Positions 20,316 to 29,748 of a stretch of 30,507 bases of DNA are shown piece after piece. Position 1 is the stretch's first letter, and every line of letters starts with the position of its first letter. The translations under genes were made by a program, and so were the position numbers. Location of the stretch: positions 1 through 30,507 of IMG/VR virus record IMGVR_UViG_3300042868_003317. One strand, 5' to 3'. The notes under the pieces are model-generated. The model saw nothing but the letters and a program-made list of their open reading frames with translations, searched no databases and was not told where the DNA came from. This stretch comes from a virus.

Positions 20316-20828
20316 TTAGTCTAATAATGCTGGGATAATACTATCCAAAACTTCGTAAGCTAATTCTTTCTCTTGTCCAGTAAAGGTCAATTCGTAACCG
20401 CTACGATCTCCAGCTGCTACACCAGAGGCAGCAGTACCGCCTGTAATATCTAGACCGTTATCGTGGCCCAAATACCAGTATTTACCGTTTTTATCTTCAG
20501 CGATAGCTACTAAATTATTTTTAGCTAATAATAAAATCTCGTTACGAGTATTAGCCTGTAATTTATTTAAAATAATAGTTAACTCCTGAGAGTAAAAAAT
20601 GGTACCGTTCTGTACAGATGCGTTAATAGTTTCGGTAAAAGATGAGGTCTCTTTTACTAGATCGTATTTATAAAAGAATTTACCAGCTGCTAAAGTAATT
20701 ACAGTAACTACTCCGTCTACTTCGGTAGTTACGTCTACGTTATTACTTTCGATAAATAAGACCGATTTTAATCCTCCGAGGGACTCTTTGCAGTCAAGTA
20801 TGTAATTTTGCGTTAAATTGCAGGCCAT
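20316..20828 (-). CDS. Probable major tail tube protein
   Basis: 170 residues, MACNLTQNYILDCKESLGGL ... TRNEILLLAKNNLVAIAEDK ... GDRSGYELTFTGQEKELAYE. The pattern (short N-terminal arm, a run of strands, a helix around 90-105, and a C-terminal GYELTFTG strand) fits tail-tube-like proteins that follow the capsid gene in Bacteroidota siphophages. A head decoration protein is the alternative. Codon use resembles that of the capsid gene rather than the average phage gene, which suggests high expression. A terminator-like hairpin separates it from the capsid gene and a bidirectional terminator follows. Confidence 0.6.
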   Translation of the reverse strand: MACNLTQNYILDCKESLGGLKSVLFIESNNVDVTTEVDGVVTVITLAAGKFFYKYDLVKETSSFTETINASVQNGTIFYSQELTIILNKLQANTRNEILLLAKNNLVAIAEDKNGKYWYLGHDNGLDITGGTAASGVAAGDRSGYELTFTGQEKELAYEVLDSIIPALLD

Positions 20829-20843
20829 TTTTTGAGTTATTAA

Positions 20844-20877
20844 AAAGGGGATAGGCAGTTATCCACCTACCCCCTTT
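20844..20877 (-). terminator. Intrinsic terminator or attenuator after the capsid gene
   Basis: Read leftward: AAAGGGG, a mismatch, TAGG, a 10-base loop, CCTA, a mismatch and CCCCTTT followed by TT. An 11-pair GC-rich stem plus a T-run indicates partial or full termination between the capsid gene (stop 20900) and the tail-tube candidate (ATG 20828), probably setting their ratio. Confidence 0.8.
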
Positions 20878-20899
20878 AAGTTAAAATTTAATTTGTTAA

Positions 20900-21853
20900 T
20901 TAAGCTACTCCGCCTTCTTGCCAGTATACGATCTCAGTAGGGAAAGCATAATTTACTCCCATTTTAAACTCAGATACAAAACGCATCTCGTCAGCTTCTT
21001 TTGCATAGAACAATTCAAATCTCTCCTCTTCGTTTAATAAATCTACACCTAAATAAAGGTTAGATAAACGAGTAGCGATTAATTTATCTGTTCCGTTTAA
21101 TCCGTTTACACCTACTAATTTTACGTTAGTACCTGGTAGGATAATTTCGAAATCTACAGCGTCAGCTGCGTAATGGAATAAGTTAGCTTCTTTTAATGCT
21201 ACTGTATACATTCTAAATGCATCCATACCAGCAAAAATAACTACATCTCCGTTAGCTACGATAGCAGCAGGGATCAAAGTATAAACTTCGTCGATAGCTG
21301 CGATAATAGTAGAGGTAGTCAAAGAGGCTACGTTACCAGGGTTACCGTCAATTACACCAGCTACAGGAGCACCTGCAGGAGCGATCAACTTTAATAAACC
21401 GTCGAAGCGTGCTAATTGTGCGTTACCAGATGCGGTATCACCTTGCCATAAAGCAGTCTCTAAAGCTGCACCGATAACGTCGATTTTCTTTGCAGTAAAT
21501 TCATCTGCGAAAGGCATATAATCGTAAGACGATCCAGCACGTAAAGCCTTCTGAGTATATTTAGCCTCGAAAGTTTTAGGGCAAATAGACTCGTTTACTT
21601 TAATTTTACCAGGAGTTAGTGAGCGCTGGGTAAATGTAGTAGTACCGCTAGAGTTAAATCCGCAGGTACCGCCAGCTTGAAATACTGCATCGGTAGCCAT
21701 TACGTTAATTTTCTCTGAGGATTTTACTCCTACCATTACATTACCTGCAGTCTCGATTAATTGAGCTGTTTTAGGTTTGAATACCAAAGAGGTAGCTAAT
21801 TGCTGCTCATTCTCTTTTACATAGTTAGTTAAACCAGTTAGATCTAAAGACAT
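20900..21853 (-). CDS. Major capsid protein
   Basis: 317 residues. It shows the Bacteroidota phage capsid pattern: LVFKPKTAQLIETAGNVMVG, a beta region with TFTQRSLTPGKIKVNESICP then KTFEAKYTQKALRAGS, and a C-terminal VSEFKMGVNYAFPTEIVYW. It follows scaffold and protease genes, as expected. An HK97 fold is likely but not provable by eye. Codon use is distinct: Ile is ATC/ATT with almost no ATA, Leu mostly TTA, Arg CGT/CGC, unlike neighbouring tail genes where ATA, CTA and AGA abound. It is preceded by no strong promoter and ends at a hairpin terminator (20844-20877). Confidence 0.88.
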   Translation of the reverse strand: MSLDLTGLTNYVKENEQQLATSLVFKPKTAQLIETAGNVMVGVKSSEKINVMATDAVFQAGGTCGFNSSGTTTFTQRSLTPGKIKVNESICPKTFEAKYTQKALRAGSSYDYMPFADEFTAKKIDVIGAALETALWQGDTASGNAQLARFDGLLKLIAPAGAPVAGVIDGNPGNVASLTTSTIIAAIDEVYTLIPAAIVANGDVVIFAGMDAFRMYTVALKEANLFHYAADAVDFEIILPGTNVKLVGVNGLNGTDKLIATRLSNLYLGVDLLNEEERFELFYAKEADEMRFVSEFKMGVNYAFPTEIVYWQEGGVA

Positions 21854-21858
21854 AATTT

Positions 21859-22458
21859 TTATTTTTTAATTTGTGAAAAAATGTTCTGCAGTCTTTTATA
21901 CGAGTCTGCTTTACTCGTTTTGTTTTGTGCGTAAAACGCATTTTTAGGCGCCTGTGTTTCCATTGCAGTCTCTACCTTAGCAAACTCATCCATAAACTCT
22001 ACTAACTTCTTAGTAACGTCGTTTAAAAGTTCTACTTTAGTATCTACCTCTGCAATTTTATCAGAAAACTCCTGGGCCATTTTTTCTAAACGATCGTTAA
22101 TCTCATCGTTTACTGGCTCTTCAATTACTACGGGCTCGTCTACATTCTCAGACATTTCTACCTCTGTCTCCATTTCTGGAGCCTCTGGCATTTTTACCTC
22201 TGCAATTAATCCAGCTTCAGATACTACGATAACGGTACCGTCTTCTAATTCGTGCTCGCCTACTGGCGCATCGATCTCTCCGTCTGGAGTAACTACTGAA
22301 ATAATACCGCCAGCTTCTAACTTGTCAAACTTAACGATAGTACCGTCGGCTAAAACACCTTCGGCAAATTCAATAACTACCTCTTCCGTAGAAACTACTG
22401 CAGCCTGATCAGCGAATAACAGACTTTTAATCTGCTCTAGTGCTTTTTTTGCTTCCAT
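21859..22458 (-). CDS. Capsid scaffolding protein
   Basis: 199 residues, very acidic. Residues 25-95 contain repeated strand-turn units (VLADGTIVKF, VVTPDGEIDAPVG, LEDGTVIVV). Residues 115-165 form a coiled coil (NDRLEKMAQEFSDKIAEVDT...), and the C-terminus is basic (TSKADSYKRLQNIFSQIKK), as needed to bind capsid subunits. The layout and its position between protease and capsid genes identify a scaffold. It would be removed by the XkdF-like protease. Confidence 0.8.
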   Translation of the reverse strand: MEAKKALEQIKSLLFADQAAVVSTEEVVIEFAEGVLADGTIVKFDKLEAGGIISVVTPDGEIDAPVGEHELEDGTVIVVSEAGLIAEVKMPEAPEMETEVEMSENVDEPVVIEEPVNDEINDRLEKMAQEFSDKIAEVDTKVELLNDVTKKLVEFMDEFAKVETAMETQAPKNAFYAQNKTSKADSYKRLQNIFSQIKK

Positions 22459-22509
22459 AATTTAATAGTGAGTATAGGGTTATATATAAAAAAATTGTTT
22501 ATTTGCAAC

Positions 22510-23097
22510 TTAAATCCCAGCAGATAATAGTATGGCTTTTATCTGGTCTACCATTTTCTCCTCATTGCTTACCATATCGGAGTAATCAAAAAGCCCCTCT
22601 ACGCTAAAGCCCTGGAAGGTACCGTCTTTAACCTTTTGCCAAACGTCCATATTATCTACCTTATAGCTACCAAACCAGCTACCGTCTGCTACGTCTTCGA
22701 AGCCTCTAATAGGCATTTTACCCAGGTCTCTATTTACGATCCAGCTTTCGAACATAGTAACTCCAGATAATGGCTTATTACTATCGTGCATATCGTTCAC
22801 GTTAGCCTGGTAATTCTTTTTAAAAAACTTCTCAGCTATTTTCTGTATAGTATCTGTATCGAAAATAACGTAATGCTCTCCGAATTGCTCATTATTTCTA
22901 TAGATAGGCATATCCGCTAGCATTAAAGGACCAGATAAAATCTGTTTATCCTCGGAAATAATCTCGAATTTTTGGCGCTCGTTAAAAGCTAAAAAATTTC
23001 TCTGTATAGCTGGTCTATCTACTAACGCTACAAAGTCTACCTCTGCGTCGTTATCTAGATCTGCGCTAATTAATAATTTATAAATAGGTAAGTCCAT
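22510..23097 (-). CDS. XkdF-like prohead serine protease (Peptidase_S78_2)
   Basis: 195 residues. The N-terminal VDFVALVDRPAIQRNFLAF, central ADMPIYRNNEQFGEHYVIFD, the catalytic His104 in VNDMHDSNKPLSG and the nucleophile Ser118 in FESWIV match the XkdF/Peptidase_S78_2 family. It also has the C-terminal DGTFQGFSVEGLF strand. It cuts scaffold, and possibly capsid, during prohead maturation. The gene order protease-scaffold-capsid is standard. Its start has the shared leader TTATATTTAATACTATG. Confidence 0.9.
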   Translation of the reverse strand: MDLPIYKLLISADLDNDAEVDFVALVDRPAIQRNFLAFNERQKFEIISEDKQILSGPLMLADMPIYRNNEQFGEHYVIFDTDTIQKIAEKFFKKNYQANVNDMHDSNKPLSGVTMFESWIVNRDLGKMPIRGFEDVADGSWFGSYKVDNMDVWQKVKDGTFQGFSVEGLFDYSDMVSNEEKMVDQIKAILLSAGI

Positions 23098-23114
23098 AGT
23101 ATTAAATATAATTT

Positions 23115-25187
23115 TTAAATAGTAGCTGCTGCTTTTATCTTAGCGATCCGATCCTGGCTATCTGTAATATCGCTTTCTACTACGAAAGCCTTAACCGTGG
23201 CCTGGTTTTGTAGGTTTACACCGTTACCTCCTGGAGTTAGGGCTGTCTGCTGTATTTGTACAGACTGAGCTATAGGAGCCTGCATAACAGCAGCACCAGC
23301 GCCTCCGCTTATAGGGTTAGCTCCAGATGCTCCGCCACCGCCTCCGCCTCCTCCTGGTACTTTAACAGAGGTAATCTGTTTAACAGTTTTAATACCGTTA
23401 GCTATAATAGCGGCAGCACTTGCAAATCTTGCGATAGTAGAGAAAGGCTGCGGTAATGTAGATTTTTCCTTTAAGGCTTCCGTAGCACCCTGGTAGGTAT
23501 TTATTAAAGCTGTAGCAATACCCAGCGCTTTACCTGCTGCGGTCTGCTGGCCCAATACAGTACCTAGATCTCCGAGTAGTTTTAAGGTATCTCCTACCTG
23601 TTTCTTTTTGTGCTCTGTTTCTGCTGTTTCTATAGCCTGCCTAGCCTTAGAGTTTTCGTCTAATAATTTAGTCCTCGCCTCTTCAGTTAATTTAGTATTA
23701 TTAACTATAGCTTCTCTCTGTCTGTCTAGTATAGCCAGGTCATTAGCAAAATCTCCCTCCTTCTTAGCTATAGCCTCAGCATCTTTAGCTAATTGTGCCT
23801 CAAAGTCTTTAGCATCCTGTGCATCTTGCAGCTCCTTACTCTTTCTAATATACTCTTCGTCTATTGCCTCTATGCTAGTATTAAACTCCTTAGCTTTTGC
23901 AAGTTTTTCGAGGTAATCCGCTGTTAGTATTTCGTTATCTCTTTCGAATTGTGATAACTTTGCTAATCTATTCTCTTCTGCTGTTTTAGCATTTAGATCA
24001 TTTAGCTCCTGCTGGCCCTTCTCAAAGGCTTCCTTTTTATCTTTAGCGTCTTTAGCTGCCTGGTCCTCTTCTGGAGTAGTAGTTTTTTTATCCGCTCCAG
24101 CTGTACCGCCTTTAGCACTTCCTGCTCCAGTTTCTTTAGGTTTATCTAATTCCTGTATTTGTAACTGAAATCCAGCCCGATCGTTTTTTAATTTAGCTAA
24201 AGCTATTCTTTGCTGCTTTAATGCCTCTGCCCCTTCGTCCGCTACCTGTCCAGGATCAAATACTAAATTAGCTATTCCTCCAAAAAGTTTCTCTTCAAGT
24301 CCAAAATCTTTACCTAAAGCCGTACCGACCATATCTACAGTCTTCAATAATAAAGAAAGCGGAGCAGCTATAAATCGTAAAATACCAGTTAGTATTTCTT
24401 TATTTCTTTTAGCTGCCTGTACTGCTGCGGCATTTGTTATTATTTGATTTTGTATCTGTATCTCAGAAGCTCTAATAACCTCGTCGGTCTGCTTCATTTT
24501 AATCTTAAGTATATCCCTCTCGGATTTACCCTGCAGTTTTAAGATGTTATCCTGCGAGCTTACGGTATTTAGTTTATCCTTCTCTGTCTCTAATCCTTTA
24601 GCGCTATCCTTGTTTAATTTCTTTTGCTCTTCGCTTACACCGCTAACCGCTCCCTTAATATCGTCCCAGTATGCGTATATAGTACCCAGGGCTATTACTA
24701 ATAAACCTATACCAGTAGCTCCTATAGCGCCTTTAATTGCTTTAAATGCTTGAACAGCTACGTTACCCATATTTTTAAATGCGTCCTTGCTTTCTAGGAT
24801 AGCATTTAGTCCCTCAGATAAAGCTAGAGCGCTCTGTACTTTTAATAGCTGTTTTTCTAGATCCTTACTTTCTGTACCGAATAAACCTATAGCACCCTGG
24901 AGTCCAGCAAATCCGCCAGCTACTCCCTGTAAAGACTGACTAAAGGCTTGAAATTTACGATCTGGATTTAATGAGTCTATACGGGCCTTTAAATCTCCTA
25001 TCTCATCCTTTAAATTAGCTACCCTCTGAGCTGCTCCTAAAGCCTCTGGAGAGAAATCTCCAAATTTTCTAGCTAGAGCTACAGCGTCCTGCGTGGCCTG
25101 TCTTAATTCGGTCCTAATACTGCCTATGGACTTCTCGGTCTGGCTGGTATCTGTGGTTATCTGTAATGCTAATTTATCTACGGTCAT
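23115..25187 (-). CDS. Tail tape measure protein
   Basis: 690 residues, the ruler that sets tail length and occupies the tail lumen. N-terminal helices and coiled coil (15-75), a Gly/Ala hydrophobic transmembrane stretch (about 153-173, GAIGATGIGLLVIALGTIYA), a long charged coiled coil (about 390-560, many Lys/Glu/Ala), and a Gly-rich run (GGGGGGGG near 630) before the tail end. At about 1.5 angstrom per residue the tail would be about 100 nm. Its position downstream of the two baseplate-like genes and upstream of the head genes is unusual. Confidence 0.85.
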   Translation of the reverse strand: MTVDKLALQITTDTSQTEKSIGSIRTELRQATQDAVALARKFGDFSPEALGAAQRVANLKDEIGDLKARIDSLNPDRKFQAFSQSLQGVAGGFAGLQGAIGLFGTESKDLEKQLLKVQSALALSEGLNAILESKDAFKNMGNVAVQAFKAIKGAIGATGIGLLVIALGTIYAYWDDIKGAVSGVSEEQKKLNKDSAKGLETEKDKLNTVSSQDNILKLQGKSERDILKIKMKQTDEVIRASEIQIQNQIITNAAAVQAAKRNKEILTGILRFIAAPLSLLLKTVDMVGTALGKDFGLEEKLFGGIANLVFDPGQVADEGAEALKQQRIALAKLKNDRAGFQLQIQELDKPKETGAGSAKGGTAGADKKTTTPEEDQAAKDAKDKKEAFEKGQQELNDLNAKTAEENRLAKLSQFERDNEILTADYLEKLAKAKEFNTSIEAIDEEYIRKSKELQDAQDAKDFEAQLAKDAEAIAKKEGDFANDLAILDRQREAIVNNTKLTEEARTKLLDENSKARQAIETAETEHKKKQVGDTLKLLGDLGTVLGQQTAAGKALGIATALINTYQGATEALKEKSTLPQPFSTIARFASAAAIIANGIKTVKQITSVKVPGGGGGGGGASGANPISGGAGAAVMQAPIAQSVQIQQTALTPGGNGVNLQNQATVKAFVVESDITDSQDRIAKIKAAATI

Positions 25188-25196
25188 CTGCTTATT

Positions 25197-27581
25197 TTAA
25201 AGGGTACTATAATCTCCAGTATAATTATAAATATAACCTGCGTTTTCTGCTGGCGGTAGTATTCTAATAAAATTAAAGGATCCGTCTGTACCTCCTGCGG
25301 CTACTGGTGTACCGTTGGCAAATAATTGCCCTGCTCCTATTGTTATCGTTTGCTCTCCAGTAGTTAAGGTATCGGTACTATCTAAAAATGCCCACTGTAC
25401 TACGAAGGATTTATTAAACGGTAGCGCTTTATTAATTGTAACTTTCGGAAAGGATAAAAAATCCTCTACAGGACTAGGAGTATACTCGACGTAAACGTCC
25501 AGATCCTCGATAGCTACTAGTCTAAGTAATTCTACTTTAGTTAAATCGTTATTTAATGGATTATAACCGTCTATTTTATTTAAATAATAAATTCCGTTAT
25601 CCATTCTATAATATCTCTGGAAGCTTAACCCCATTATATCAATGGCATTAAGTAATAAATATAATGTTATCAATTTCGTATCTTTGTTATTTTGACTATC
25701 AATAAACTGCTTATAGAATAAATTATAAATATTTACCGTCGGGTAATTCTGTATACCACAATATACCTCTCTGGGTATACTAAATACCAAATCGTCTAGA
25801 CTACCAGATCCGATAGATGCTGGATTATAAATATGGCCCGCATATCCATAGTCGAATAAACCACTTTCTAAAATATCCTCTCCGTTTAAAATAGAGTAAG
25901 ACGTGGAGCTAGTTTTTTTACCGCCCCAAAATGAGAGCTTCGGGTTACATTTTACCTGCTTATAGCTTCCGTCTGGATTTAGATCGTAAAGCTGGGCCAT
26001 TAATCTAAAGCTTCTTAAATTAGCTAAAGGCGCTAAAGAAAATACAAGCTCTAGAGCTGTATCGTCTTTACCAAATTCATTTTCGGTTTCATACTTTAAA
26101 TTACCGTAGCTAGTAACGTATTTATTTTTATAAGTTTTAGAGTAAAAATCTATATCGTCCTTATATCTAAAAGAGTAAGACTTAGGTATAAACTCATTAG
26201 ATCCCTTAACGGTAAAGCCTTTAGATAAATCCTTTTTATCTGTCCAGTCTATCGTCTCGTTTGTATAAAATTCGTTATATGGTATAAATGTTAAATCGAA
26301 TTCATTATTAGGATCCTGTATAATATACAGGTTAAATAAATTAATAATACTTTTAATAAATTCGGACTGCTTAATACCTTCGGGTACTATAGACTTCCCT
26401 AAAATTTCACTATCGTAAATAGCTGGTATTTTCGACGTAGATAAAACAGACGAAACCGTTACCGTAGAGGTAGACGGGTAGAGGGTAAAAAATCCTGGAT
26501 CTGATCCTGGGAAACCAGAAAAAGGATTATTTATAAGTAAAGCTATTACAAAATAGTCTCCATTTTCTAGTATTAAATTTCTATCGAATTGTACGTTTAA
26601 ATCGTATGGTATACCGTTATAACCGTATCCTATAGTCGTAGACTGGTTAGATTTTAAAACATCGGTAGCGCTATAATGGTTTAACTGTAAATCTGCGCTA
26701 CATCCAAAATTAAGACCGTTAGAAGCGTTTAAATTAAAATTAATTTTTACGTTTAACGTATCCCCGTTTTCGTTTATTATCCTGTCTGTAGTAGTATTAA
26801 TAACTAGTCCATTCTCGGATACTATCGTAAAATTAAATCCCGCTGTAGTGGCTACTGCTAGGGTATCATAGAAAGCGCTAAATTTCTCCTCTCCATTTTG
26901 CAGGATTAATTTATCCAGGTTATTACTATCCCAAAAGGTACCGCTATAGGTATAGCCAGCCTGGGTAATAATTTCGTCAAATAATCTTTTAACCGATACC
27001 GCTGGTCTAAAATTTCTTACGTCGTATTCAGTTTCCGTTAAATTTACACCTATCCCGTAATTAGCAGAAGGGTATACAAATCCGTCGGAAACCAGGTCCG
27101 TAGTATCCCAGGAGTTTATAATAGTATCTATATTATACGTATGGTTTAAATCGTCTAGATTTAAGTCTGTTAGTAATGTTTCTCCTAAGGCAGTAAACAA
27201 GCCGCCTAACGATCCAAATAGTGCGCACTGGTATTGTAGCTCTCCGCTCTTAGATGTTATCTCTAACAGCCTTAAAACACCTACGAATACCTCGACGTTA
27301 TCTAGTGTTACTTTTGCAAAGGCTTTCTTTAACGGGTTAAAATTTACCCCCACGTTATCTACTACGCTACTATAATCGTTATTAATATTAAAATCAAAGT
27401 AATTACCTAGTAAAAAATTATTATGAGCAGTACCAGGTAGTACTATAGTTTTAGAGAAAGTAGTAGTCCTTTTTTCAAAATCCGATATATCTGCTATAGA
27501 ATACGTAAAGTCTATATCTACGTTTTTATCTAGATCCAGAGCTACCCCCTCTATATATATTTTAGTCCGCTGTGTAGCCAT
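25197..27581 (-). CDS. Baseplate or tail-hub protein, 794 aa
   Basis: 794 residues, beta-rich. The N-terminus (MATQRTKIYIEGVALDLDKN ... DFEKRTTTFSKTIVLPGTAHN) is a signature of large baseplate-type proteins of Bacteroidota siphophages. The middle (about 400-470: IKSIINLFNLYIIQDPNNEF) resembles tail-hub domains, and the C-terminus (about 730-794) looks like an Ig-like or carbohydrate-binding beta-sandwich. No catalytic motif is visible. It overlaps the 413-aa gene by one base and precedes the tape measure. Probable role: distal tail hub or receptor platform. Confidence 0.65.
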   Translation of the reverse strand: MATQRTKIYIEGVALDLDKNVDIDFTYSIADISDFEKRTTTFSKTIVLPGTAHNNFLLGNYFDFNINNDYSSVVDNVGVNFNPLKKAFAKVTLDNVEVFVGVLRLLEITSKSGELQYQCALFGSLGGLFTALGETLLTDLNLDDLNHTYNIDTIINSWDTTDLVSDGFVYPSANYGIGVNLTETEYDVRNFRPAVSVKRLFDEIITQAGYTYSGTFWDSNNLDKLILQNGEEKFSAFYDTLAVATTAGFNFTIVSENGLVINTTTDRIINENGDTLNVKINFNLNASNGLNFGCSADLQLNHYSATDVLKSNQSTTIGYGYNGIPYDLNVQFDRNLILENGDYFVIALLINNPFSGFPGSDPGFFTLYPSTSTVTVSSVLSTSKIPAIYDSEILGKSIVPEGIKQSEFIKSIINLFNLYIIQDPNNEFDLTFIPYNEFYTNETIDWTDKKDLSKGFTVKGSNEFIPKSYSFRYKDDIDFYSKTYKNKYVTSYGNLKYETENEFGKDDTALELVFSLAPLANLRSFRLMAQLYDLNPDGSYKQVKCNPKLSFWGGKKTSSTSYSILNGEDILESGLFDYGYAGHIYNPASIGSGSLDDLVFSIPREVYCGIQNYPTVNIYNLFYKQFIDSQNNKDTKLITLYLLLNAIDIMGLSFQRYYRMDNGIYYLNKIDGYNPLNNDLTKVELLRLVAIEDLDVYVEYTPSPVEDFLSFPKVTINKALPFNKSFVVQWAFLDSTDTLTTGEQTITIGAGQLFANGTPVAAGGTDGSFNFIRILPPAENAGYIYNYTGDYSTL

Positions 27582-28822
27582 TATTTAGTAATCTTAATAT
27601 TATCGTATCCAAAGGCTAGATCTATTATTATATTTTGTAGACCGTCTACCTTAGCATCTTTAGGCTCGTAGTTTGTAGCCTTTATAGTAGCTGGTATATA
27701 ATAAGTAACCCCATTAATTACCTGCTCTACGTAAATAGAGTGAGCCTTAATTAACTCCCACATCCAAATATGATCCTCGTTAGTTAAAATATCGGAGTTT
27801 AAAGATATTCCCTCTGTATAATTGCTAAAATAATTCTGGCTAGATAGGTTAAAAATATTATTAGTATGCTGGCTATATCCAGTATTATTAAACTCATATG
27901 GATAGCTCTGTATACTTTTACGATCTATATCGTACCTCTTACGTTTAACCATATTAAAGGTATAGCTATCGAAGCCTCCGAGGCTATTCTGCCAGTATAT
28001 ATTAGTCTTCTGGTATTTACTGCAGTAGTCGTAATACTTATAGGTAAATATTTCGCTTACTATATCTAAGTCTACATTTAATAAGCATATATCTATCTGG
28101 GTTACATCTGGATTTATTAAATAACCTCCGATCTCGTCCCAGGTCTGAGTAGATAGATCCTCCCATAGATCGCTAACGTCTTCCCATAAAACTAGATCTC
28201 CGCCTATCGCTTCCTTACTAATAGCTATAATACCAGCTAAAGCAGTTAAATCGTCTATATCTAACTCGTATACTCTGGTAGGAGTAGTAGCTCCGCTCTC
28301 GTAGGTCCTTAATCTTATTTTAGTAGCTGGCTCCGTACCGTTTATATAGCTTAAAAAATTAGTCCGTAAAAAGTCTGTCTTTAAGGTCCTAGGAGAATAT
28401 GTTAAAAACTTTCCAGCTGGAGATAACTCCGTATTATACTGCTGGTCATACTCTACAAAATCTATAAACGGGATCTGGCCATTAAATGCGTATCTAACTG
28501 CATCGTCGTAGCTAGTACCACCCAGGGTTTCGTACATTTTAACCTGATAACCTACGTAATAGCTCTGGCCTGTTAAGGCTTTCCAAAATGTATTATCGAA
28601 ATACATCTGATCATTTTTAGTAAAGGACTGTAAAAACTGTCTAACGTCGCAATACGCAAAGCCTCCAGAATTTACTACCAGCTTTACGGTAGCTACTACG
28701 CTACTCTGAACGAATACCTTTAAATATATATTACTTACTGCGCTGTTAGTTTTAGCGTAGTAAATAAGATCGTTATTAATAGGACTCCAGCTTTTAGGAG
28801 TTTGTATATAGGTTATAGCCAT
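27581..28822 (-). CDS. Distal tail/baseplate protein, 413 aa
   Basis: 413 residues. It starts MAITYIQTPKSWSPINNDLI and has an Ig-like N-terminus, a central WEDVSDLWEDLSTQTWDEIG segment, and a C-terminal IIIDLAFGYDNIKITK. The W/Y-rich beta pattern, size and position upstream of the 794-aa gene fit a baseplate or distal-tail protein of Bacteroidota siphophages. I know of no better-defined family for it. It starts one base after the HK97 gp10-like gene. Confidence 0.6.
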   Translation of the reverse strand: MAITYIQTPKSWSPINNDLIYYAKTNSAVSNIYLKVFVQSSVVATVKLVVNSGGFAYCDVRQFLQSFTKNDQMYFDNTFWKALTGQSYYVGYQVKMYETLGGTSYDDAVRYAFNGQIPFIDFVEYDQQYNTELSPAGKFLTYSPRTLKTDFLRTNFLSYINGTEPATKIRLRTYESGATTPTRVYELDIDDLTALAGIIAISKEAIGGDLVLWEDVSDLWEDLSTQTWDEIGGYLINPDVTQIDICLLNVDLDIVSEIFTYKYYDYCSKYQKTNIYWQNSLGGFDSYTFNMVKRKRYDIDRKSIQSYPYEFNNTGYSQHTNNIFNLSSQNYFSNYTEGISLNSDILTNEDHIWMWELIKAHSIYVEQVINGVTYYIPATIKATNYEPKDAKVDGLQNIIIDLAFGYDNIKITK

Positions 28823-28823
28823 T

Positions 28824-29468
28824 TTATTTATTATATTTTTCTGCCATTGGGTTATTAATTACTATTAAATTTCTTACGTCCCGCTTTAATGCTGCTCCCA
28901 GCTCCTGGTATAATTTCTCCTCGTTACTTTTTACAGCATTGGTTAAAAAGTTTGTACCCTTAATACCCCTCTTAGCAATACTAGACGCTATCTTATACGC
29001 AGCGGCATCTAGTACCGATACCTTACGTTTACCTAGTACTACCTTTTTTTTGCTTTTACCCAGCAGGGTACCCTCTCTCTTATAACCGTTTTTAGTTATA
29101 CCTCCGTCGTCTAGTCTTAGCTGTTTAGCTATGATCCATTTACGTATATCGTCTACTGGAGGCCTCCTACTGTTAGGTCTTCTACCCTGGTCTACGATCT
29201 CGAAATATTCTAGCATATTTATATCTACGCTATATATCCCGCCCATATACTTAACTGGAGTTATTCTTATACTAGCCTCTAGCGATCCGCTGGCAGTAGA
29301 TCCCCTGGAGCTTTTAGCTGTAGGCTTACGTAAATTCTCAGCAGCTTCTGAGGCTATTAGAGACGCATACTTATATAAGATAGTTTCTATCTCATTAAAT
29401 GCTATCTCGTCCTTTCCTAATACTTTAGAGCTGGATCTACTTACCCCTAAATTACCTACTACCGCCAT
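28824..29468 (-). CDS. HK97 gp10-like neck/tail completion protein
   Basis: 214 residues. The core (SGSLEASIRITPVKYMGGIY ... YFEIVDQGRRPNSRRPPVDD ... IRKWIIAKQL ... RGIKGTNFLTNAV) is the pattern of HK97 gp10-type proteins: GSL strand, YxxxVxxGRRP, a helix, and GIxGTxF near the end. Members join head and tail or complete the tail. It overlaps the frameshifted tail-chaperone reading frame by 17 bases and precedes the baseplate genes. Confidence 0.75.
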   Translation of the reverse strand: MAVVGNLGVSRSSSKVLGKDEIAFNEIETILYKYASLIASEAAENLRKPTAKSSRGSTASGSLEASIRITPVKYMGGIYSVDINMLEYFEIVDQGRRPNSRRPPVDDIRKWIIAKQLRLDDGGITKNGYKREGTLLGKSKKKVVLGKRKVSVLDAAAYKIASSIAKRGIKGTNFLTNAVKSNEEKLYQELGAALKRDVRNLIVINNPMAEKYNK

Positions 29469-29748
29469 TTTTTCTATTAAGGTTTTCTATCTGATCCCTT
29501 TCGTTTATACTTTTGTCTTTTAAATAAGCTAGACCATTTAAAGCCCTAATAATACTAAGATCCCAAACCTTATCTAGCTCTATAGCTTCGTATCCTCTGA
29601 TAAGCTCGGCATTATAAACCCAGCCCCAGCGTCCCTGGAAGCTTTTATTATTTCTCTTAATTTCGCTTTCGTTATTCTCTTCTCCTTCAAAATCTCCCGC
29701 ACCGAATAGGCCCCCGTAACTTTTATTAAGTCGTTTATAAGTTTGCAA
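29452..29748 (-). CDS. Tail-chaperone extension reached by -1 frameshift (T part)
   Basis: 98 codons after the slippery run, in the -1 frame of the 220-aa gene. Its only possible independent start is a TTG at 29760 lying next to the slippery site, so translation by frameshift is more likely. The fused product would be about 263 residues (165 + 98). The C-terminal part, WGWVYNAELIRGYEAIELDK then VWDLSIIRALNGLAYLKDKS, has the helical look of the T domain of G-T tail assembly chaperones, which hold the tape measure during tail assembly. The overlap with the zero frame is 169 bases and both frames look coding. Confidence 0.65.
   Translation of the reverse strand: MQTYKRLNKSYGGLFGAGDFEGEENNESEIKRNNKSFQGRWGWVYNAELIRGYEAIELDKVWDLSIIRALNGLAYLKDKSINERDQIENLNRKNGGSR

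Noticed and set aside
20859-20867. DnaA-box-like TTATCCACC
   Set aside because: It has one mismatch to the consensus and lies in the loop of a terminator hairpin, with no neighbouring boxes.
23608-23916. Plus-strand 102-codon ORF rich in Ser, Leu and Ala
   Set aside because: It is antisense to the coiled-coil part of the tape measure gene, whose Glu/Lys/Ala codons read as Ser/Leu on the other strand.
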